NCBI GenBank assembly: GCA_031553615.1
Contig: JAVBLJ010000043.1
Coordinates: forward strand, 1 to 26,684
DNA length: 26,684 nucleotides
Source: WQXF01 sp031553615
Lineage (GTDB): Bacteria; Bacillota; Clostridia; Christensenellales; Aristaeellaceae
Direction: 5' to 3'
Of the stretch, positions 21,891 through 26,684 are shown one piece after another. The notes under the pieces are model-generated. The model was not told where the DNA came from and did no database searches. It worked only from the letters and a program-made list of their open reading frames with translations. A program made the position numbers and the translations under genes. Position 1 is the stretch's first letter. The number at the start of each line of letters is the position of its first letter.

Positions 21891-22721
21891 TTACTCGGCT
21901 TCAAGCGGCAAACGAATCGTGTGTTCCTCCCCGTCGCGAACGTACACCACATCGATCGATTCGCCTTCCAACAGCTTCGTTTTGCCTCTTTCCACCGCAT
22001 AGATATCGTTTATGGGGTTGATGCCATCGAAGAGCACGATGACATCCCCTTTTTTTAACCCTGCCTTTTCTGCTACCGAGCCTTCGGTGATGGCTACCAT
22101 GAGCGCTCCGGAAGGACACAGGTAGTAGGGTGTATCATACTGCGCAATGCGTACATACTTGAAGCCTAGCATAACCTCCTGCGCCGCGGTGATGGTTTCT
22201 ACGCTAAGCGCTTCGGCTGCGACCGTATCGGAGGGCTGCCCTGTGGTGTTGCCTTTGGAGTCCATCCAAACCAACTGATCTTCGCGGAGAGAAATGCGGC
22301 GGCTATCGGCGAGCACCACCCAATCGATCGCTACCTCAACCCTATCTGCACCGAGATAGTTCTCATAGCTTTTCTCGAAGCTGTCGTCGGTTGCGTGGGC
22401 AGAAAGCCCCTCGGAAAACACAAGGTAATCCCAAGAAGCGGCCCTTTCCGCCTCGGCCCCCTCTGCGTCCTTGCCAAAAGCGTAGATGCGTTCGCCGTTG
22501 CTGTCGTAATAGCGGAAACGGAGTTCCGCGTATACGATGCCCTGTTCGCAACTGTTTTGAAAGGTGACCGCGATCGTGTTTTCGCTCTTTTTGGGCGTGA
22601 ACGTGACGCTGGTGATCTCCAGACAGGTCGTGCTGGGCGGGTTTCCTTCCGCGGCCAAAGCAACACAGCATTGCAGGAGGAGAAGGATTGCCAGAATCGC
22701 CGCGATGCGCGCATTTCTCAT
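21891..22721 (-). CDS. Secreted PDZ-domain protein
   Basis: The 276-residue protein has an N-terminal signal peptide (LLLLQCCVALA, cleavage likely after ALA near residue 23), a beta-rich middle domain (about 33-125, with NTIAVTFQNSCEQGIVYAELRFRYYD-type strands) and a C-terminal PDZ domain (about 200-275) recognisable by the GSVAEKAGLKKGDVIVLFDG core and the closing DVVYVRDGEEHTIRL strand. No protease domain is present, so it is probably a binding or scaffold protein outside the membrane. A Cys pair in the signal region does not fit a lipobox well. The ATG has only a weak AAAGGCG ribosome-binding site. It converges with the oxidase gene (19-bp gap) and is divergent from nifJ. Confidence 0.82.
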   Translation of the reverse strand: MRNARIAAILAILLLLQCCVALAAEGNPPSTTCLEITSVTFTPKKSENTIAVTFQNSCEQGIVYAELRFRYYDSNGERIYAFGKDAEGAEAERAASWDYLVFSEGLSAHATDDSFEKSYENYLGADRVEVAIDWVVLADSRRISLREDQLVWMDSKGNTTGQPSDTVAAEALSVETITAAQEVMLGFKYVRIAQYDTPYYLCPSGALMVAITEGSVAEKAGLKKGDVIVLFDGINPINDIYAVERGKTKLLEGESIDVVYVRDGEEHTIRLPLEAE

Positions 22722-22768
22722 TTTTCAATCGCCTTTCATTTCCGCTTTTGCGTTAAACAGCCAAAATT

Positions 22769-22797
22769 ATTCTAGCAAATCTGGGTATGTCTGTCAA
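22769..22797 (-). promoter_or_regulatory. Promoter of the PDZ-protein gene
   Basis: Consensus TTGACA (22792-22797), 17 bp, TAGAAT (22769-22774) on the minus strand. Confidence 0.8.
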
Positions 22798-22844
22798 CGA
22801 CGTGCGGCAAATCTGAGGATTCGCATGTTTGTCCCCCCATCGGC

Positions 22845-22873
22845 TTGACACGCACATTCCACTTCATTATACT
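22845..22873 (+). promoter_or_regulatory. nifJ promoter
   Basis: TTGACA (22845-22850), 17 bp, TATACT (22868-22873). The leader of about 100 nt contains a GCATGCC (22892-22898) / GGCATGC (22922-22928) stem. Confidence 0.85.
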
Positions 22874-22980
22874 ATAAACGTTTGGGTGTTAGCATGCCTT
22901 GCCTCGCTATGCGGCTCCGTGGGCATGCGCGGGCCAAAATGCCCGTCGATCAAATGGATCTGCATTAAGGAGGGTAACCC

Positions 22981-25900
22981 ATGGCAACGAAAATGACCAT
23001 CGATGGAAACACTGCTGTCAGCCACATCGCGTACGCTTTTAGCGATGTGGCCGCCATCTACCCCATCACCCCTTCGTCTAACATGGCGGAAATGGTGGAT
23101 GAATGGGCTGCGCACGACCGCAAGAATTTGTTTGGACAGAATGTCCGTGTGGCGGAGATGCAGAGCGAAGCCGGCGCCGCCGGCGCTGTGCACGGCTCGC
23201 TGTCGGCTGGTGCGCTCACCAGCACCTTCACGGCCTCCCAGGGTTTGCTGCTCATGGTTCCCAACATGTACAAGATCGCGGGCGAGCTGCTGCCCAGCGT
23301 GTTCCACGTCAGCGCCCGCGCGCTGGCCGCCCACGCGCTTTCGATCTTTGGCGATCATCAGGACGTTATGGCTTGCCGCCAGACCGGCTTTGCGATGATG
23401 GCCTCGGCCTCCGTGCAGGAAGCGATGGACTTGGCGCTGGTCTCCCACATCGCCACGCTCAAGACCTCGGTTCCGTTCCTGCACTTCTTCGATGGCTTCC
23501 GTACCTCCCACGAGGTGCAGAAGATCGATGGCATCGATTACGATGAAATCGCCAGCATCACCCCCTTCGACAAGATCGCCGAGTTCCGCGCGCGCGGCCT
23601 CAACCCCGAGCATCCGCATCAGGCGGGCACCGCGCAGAACCCCGATATCTACTTCCAGAACCGCGAAGCGGCCAACAAGTACTACGACGCCACGCCCGCC
23701 ATCGTAGAGGAAGTGATGGCGCAGGTGAAGAAGCTGACCGGCCGCGCGTACAAGCTGTTTGACTACGTGGGCGCGCCCGATGCGGAGTACGTCACCGTCA
23801 CCATGGGCTCGGGCTGCGAAGTCATCGAAGAGACCATCAACAAGCTGGTCGCCATGGGCGAAAAGGTCGGCCTGGTGAAGGTTCGCCTGTACCGTCCGTT
23901 CTCCACCAAGCACTTCGTGAACGCCATCCCCGCCAGCTGCAAGCGCGTGGTGGTGCTCGACCGCACCAAGGAAGCCGGTTCCCTGGGCGAGCCGCTGTAC
24001 CTGGACGTGTGCGCCGCGCTCAGCGAGGCGGGCCGCAAGGTCGATATCATCTGCGGCCGCTACGGCCTGGGCTCTAAGGAATTCACCCCCACCACCGTCA
24101 GGTCGGTGTATGAGAACGCCAAGGCCGCCAAGCCCATGAACCACTTCACCGTGGGCATCATGGACGACGTGACCCATACCTCCATCGCCATCGGCGAGCA
24201 GTTCAACGCCGCGCCCGAGGGCACCATCTCCTGCAAGTTCTACGGCCTAGGCTCGGATGGCACCGTGGGCGCGAACAAGAACTCCATCAAGATCATCGGC
24301 GATCACACCGACATGTACGCCCAGGGCTACTTCGCCTACGATTCCAAGAAGTCGGGCGGCTTCACCGTCAGCCACCTGCGCTTTGGCAAGAACCCCATCC
24401 AGTCGCCGTACCTCATCGACGCGGCCGACTTCGTGGCCTGCCACAACCCCTCGTACGTCACCCGCTACAACATGCTCTCCAGCCTGAAGGAAGGCGGAGT
24501 GTTCCTGCTCAGCAGCCCGTGGAGCGCCGCGGAAATGGAGGAGCAGCTGCCCGCCGCCATGAAGCGTGAGCTGGCGCAAAAGAAGATTCGCTTCTACAAC
24601 GTGGATGCCATCTCCCTGGCGACCAAGGTGGGCATGGGCGGACGCATCAACACCATCATGCAGGCCGCGTTCTTCAAGCTGGCGGAGATCATCCCCTACG
24701 CCGAAGCCGAGAAGTACATGAAGGATGCCGCGAAAAAGACCTACGGCAAGAAGGGCGACGCCGTGGTCAACATGAACTACGCCGCCATCGACAGCGCCAT
24801 CGACGGCCTGGTCGAGATCGCGGTTCCGGCCCATTGGGCCAAGGCCACCACCGGGGCGGAGCCCGTGGAAATCCCGGCCACCGATTACTTCCGCAACATC
24901 GTGCAGCCCATCCTTTCCCAGGAGGGCGACAAGCTGCCCGTGTCGGCGTTCGATCCTGCGGGCATCGTGCCCACCGGCACCTCGCAGTTTGAGAAGCGCG
25001 GCATCGCCGTGAACGTGCCCGAGTGGATTCCCGAAAACTGCATCCAGTGCAACCAGTGCTCGCTGGTCTGCCCGCACGCCGTGCTGCGCCCCTACTTGGT
25101 CGATGAGAATACCTCTGGCAAGCCGGAGAACTTTGTCACCAAGAACGCCACCGGCAAGGAGTTCGCCGGCAAGCAGTACCGCATGCAGATTTCGCCGCTG
25201 GATTGCACCGGCTGCGGCAACTGCGCGCAGGTTTGCCCTGCCAAGAACAAGGCTTTGGAAATGAAGCCGCTGGCCACCCAAATGGATCAGGAGGCTAACT
25301 GGGCCTTTGCCCAGACCCTGCCCGAGATCGACCTGCCCGTGGACACCAAGACCGTGAAGGGCAGCCAGTTCCTCAAGCCGCTGTTTGAGTTCTCCGGCGC
25401 CTGCGCGGGCTGCGGCGAGACCCCGTACGTCAAGCTGGTTACCCAGCTGTTCGGCGATCGCATGATCATCGCCAACGCCACGGGCTGCTCCTCCATCTAT
25501 GGCGGCAGCGCCCCCACCTGCCCCTACACCACCAACGATAAGGGCCACGGCCCCGCCTGGGCCAACTCCCTGTTTGAGGACAACGCCGAGTTCGGCTTCG
25601 GCATCAACCTGGCCACCGAGCAGCGCCGCGAAAAGCTGACCATGCTGGTGGAGCGCTTGGCCAAGGATTGCGCCGAGTACCCCGAAGGCAAGGCCATCTG
25701 CGAAGCATGGCTCGAAGGCAAGGACGACGCAGACAAGTCGAAGGCCGCCACCCCCGCGCTGGTGAAGCTGGTGGACGATTGTCGGAACTGCGGCTGCGAA
25801 TCCGATCCGGTGACCAAAGAGATTTATGAGATGCGCGACCTGCTCATCAAGAAGTCGATCTGGATCTTCGGCGGCGACGGCTGGGCGTACGACATCGGAT

Positions 25901-26493
25901 ACGGCGGACTCGATCACGTGCTGGCCCAGGGCGAGGATGTGAACATCCTGGTGCTCGATACCGAGGTGTACTCCAACACCGGCGGCCAGGCCTCGAAGTC
26001 CACCCCCACCGGCTCGGTGGCGAAGTTCGCCGCCAGCGGCAAGAAGACCCGCAAGAAGGATCTGGGCCTGATGGCCATGTCCTATGGCTACGTGTACGTG
26101 GCCAGCGTGGGCATGGGCTCCAACCCCGCCCAGCTGCTAAAGGCCATGAACGAGGCCGAGGCGTACAAGGGCCCCTCGCTCATCATCGCCTACGCGCCCT
26201 GCATCAACCACACCATCAACATGGGCCTGGCGCAGGAAGAGATCAAGAAGGCGGTCGCCGCCGGTTACTGGCCGCTGTACCGCTACAACCCGATGCTGGC
26301 CGAGGAAGGCAAGAACCCGCTGGTGATCGACAGCAAGGAGCCCACCGCCGACTATCAGGAATTCCTGAAGGGCGAAGGCCGCTACACCACGCTGGCCAAG
26401 CAGTTCCCCGAGCAGGCCGAGAAGCTCTTTAAGGAGAGCGAGACCGAGGCCCGCGCGCGGATGGCCGTCTACAAGAAGCTGGCCGCCGAGTAA
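22981..26493 (+). CDS. nifJ: Pyruvate:ferredoxin (flavodoxin) oxidoreductase
   Basis: The 1170-residue single-chain enzyme converts pyruvate and CoA to acetyl-CoA and CO2, passing electrons to ferredoxin; it is the central pyruvate-oxidising enzyme of many anaerobes. Domains in order: N-terminal domain with AIYPITPSS, transketolase C-terminal-like domain (VGLVKVRLYRPF), EKR/gamma domain (about 420-600), a ferredoxin domain with two 4Fe-4S sites (C687-x2-C690-x2-C693-x3-C697 and C742-x2-C745-x2-C748-x3-C752), and the TPP domain with CAGCGETP (808), GDGWAYDIGYGG (near 965) and NTGG. The ATG at 22981 has TAAGGAGGGTAACCC in front. The length is normal and no key residue appears missing. It is monocistronic as seen here, with strong codon bias toward C-ending codons consistent with high expression. 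Confidence 0.98.
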   Translation: MATKMTIDGNTAVSHIAYAFSDVAAIYPITPSSNMAEMVDEWAAHDRKNLFGQNVRVAEMQSEAGAAGAVHGSLSAGALTSTFTASQGLLLMVPNMYKIAGELLPSVFHVSARALAAHALSIFGDHQDVMACRQTGFAMMASASVQEAMDLALVSHIATLKTSVPFLHFFDGFRTSHEVQKIDGIDYDEIASITPFDKIAEFRARGLNPEHPHQAGTAQNPDIYFQNREAANKYYDATPAIVEEVMAQVKKLTGRAYKLFDYVGAPDAEYVTVTMGSGCEVIEETINKLVAMGEKVGLVKVRLYRPFSTKHFVNAIPASCKRVVVLDRTKEAGSLGEPLYLDVCAALSEAGRKVDIICGRYGLGSKEFTPTTVRSVYENAKAAKPMNHFTVGIMDDVTHTSIAIGEQFNAAPEGTISCKFYGLGSDGTVGANKNSIKIIGDHTDMYAQGYFAYDSKKSGGFTVSHLRFGKNPIQSPYLIDAADFVACHNPSYVTRYNMLSSLKEGGVFLLSSPWSAAEMEEQLPAAMKRELAQKKIRFYNVDAISLATKVGMGGRINTIMQAAFFKLAEIIPYAEAEKYMKDAAKKTYGKKGDAVVNMNYAAIDSAIDGLVEIAVPAHWAKATTGAEPVEIPATDYFRNIVQPILSQEGDKLPVSAFDPAGIVPTGTSQFEKRGIAVNVPEWIPENCIQCNQCSLVCPHAVLRPYLVDENTSGKPENFVTKNATGKEFAGKQYRMQISPLDCTGCGNCAQVCPAKNKALEMKPLATQMDQEANWAFAQTLPEIDLPVDTKTVKGSQFLKPLFEFSGACAGCGETPYVKLVTQLFGDRMIIANATGCSSIYGGSAPTCPYTTNDKGHGPAWANSLFEDNAEFGFGINLATEQRREKLTMLVERLAKDCAEYPEGKAICEAWLEGKDDADKSKAATPALVKLVDDCRNCGCESDPVTKEIYEMRDLLIKKSIWIFGGDGWAYDIGYGGLDHVLAQGEDVNILVLDTEVYSNTGGQASKSTPTGSVAKFAASGKKTRKKDLGLMAMSYGYVYVASVGMGSNPAQLLKAMNEAEAYKGPSLIIAYAPCINHTINMGLAQEEIKKAVAAGYWPLYRYNPMLAEEGKNPLVIDSKEPTADYQEFLKGEGRYTTLAKQFPEQAEKLFKESETEARARMAVYKKLAAE

Positions 26494-26517
26494 TCGGAAC
26501 CTGGCTGATACGGGGCT

Positions 26518-26535
26518 GATATCGAAGGCGATATC
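26518..26535 (+). other. Hairpin after nifJ
   Basis: GATATCG-AAGG-CGATATC forms a perfect 7-bp stem 25 nt past the nifJ stop. No T-run follows; the MITE-like element starts 8 bp later, so together they may end the transcript. Confidence 0.4.
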
Positions 26536-26543
26536 GCGCTAAA

Positions 26544-26684
26544 ACCAATTCCAATTAGGTTTTGCCAATAAGCCAGCGAGAGATTTTTTCGATCGGCTAG
26601 GAGTCCGAAGGAGGCGTAGCCAGCAGCTACGCTGACCGAGGCACGACAACGCCGATCGGATAAAGATCCGCTGGATTCTGGCAA
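26544..26684. mobile_element. MITE-like repeat, copy 2 (cut by window end)
   Basis: This is the inverted copy of 18412-18574, with about five substitutions in 141-144 aligned bases. It begins ACCAATTCC...GTTTTGCCA and is truncated at the window edge within the far terminal repeat. Here CGATCGGC and GCCGATCG arms match perfectly and GCGTAGC-CAGCA-GCTACGC forms the central hairpin. Confidence 0.78.

Noticed and set aside
24247..25917. Long minus-strand open frame inside nifJ
   Set aside because: Antisense artefact of codon bias in a highly conserved enzyme gene.

Overview
This window looks like chromosomal DNA from a GC-rich, anaerobic, Gram-positive bacterium, most likely a member of the Clostridia. 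The supporting evidence is a T-box leader upstream of an archaeal-type prolyl-tRNA synthetase, a 1170-residue pyruvate:ferredoxin oxidoreductase, a B12 riboswitch, an OhrR regulator with a Bacillus-type operator, strong AGGAGG ribosome-binding sites, several TTG/GTG starts and SigA-like promoters (TTGACA-17-TATAAT type). No rRNA, tRNA, CRISPR array, phage module or transposase gene was seen.

Layout. (1) 198-2084, minus: proS with a full T-box leader and promoter; the leader carries two blocks of short tandem repeats before the start codon. (2) 2093-4039, minus: a secreted protein built almost wholly of 22-residue leucine-rich repeats. It is divergent from (3) 4299-5564, plus: a PlsC-type acyltransferase with a zinc ribbon. 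(4) 5589-9260, plus: a dispersed structured element, then a B12 riboswitch controlling a cobalamin-type ABC importer (binding protein, permease, ATPase). (5) 9218-10474, minus: a peroxide-response operon (glutathione peroxidase, TSCPD protein, ohrR) with a perfect OhrR palindrome over its -10 box; ohrR overlaps the importer ATPase gene tail to tail by 43 bp. (6) 10544-12493, minus: a secreted protein with ten exact 15-residue Cys/His repeats, the most unusual protein here. (7) 12809-14311, minus: a glyoxalase-fold protein and an MBL-fold hydrolase in one operon with a roughly 240-nt leader. (8) 14468-15796, minus: a DEAD-box RNA helicase. (9) 15903-17087, minus: an MFS transporter, divergent from (10) 17270-18097, plus: a PHP-domain phosphoesterase. 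(11) 18144-18574: the second copy of the structured element next to a MITE-like repeat. (12) 18755-21872, plus: a YkuS-like small protein, a membrane-anchored beta-propeller-like protein, a CvpA-like membrane protein and an FMN-dependent hydroxy-acid-oxidase-family protein. (13) 21891-22721, minus: a secreted PDZ protein, divergent from (14) 22981-26493, plus: nifJ. The window ends inside an inverted second copy of the MITE-like repeat.

The most novel material is non-coding. There is a 160-180 bp element in two copies whose first hairpin shows compensatory base changes and whose second hairpin keeps its stem while the loop changes. There is a two-copy MITE-like element with imperfect terminal inverted repeats. 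Several untranslated regions carry short tandem repeats of different unit length (10, 12, 13, 14 and 16 bp). All functional statements come from motif recognition and family knowledge; no database search was possible.
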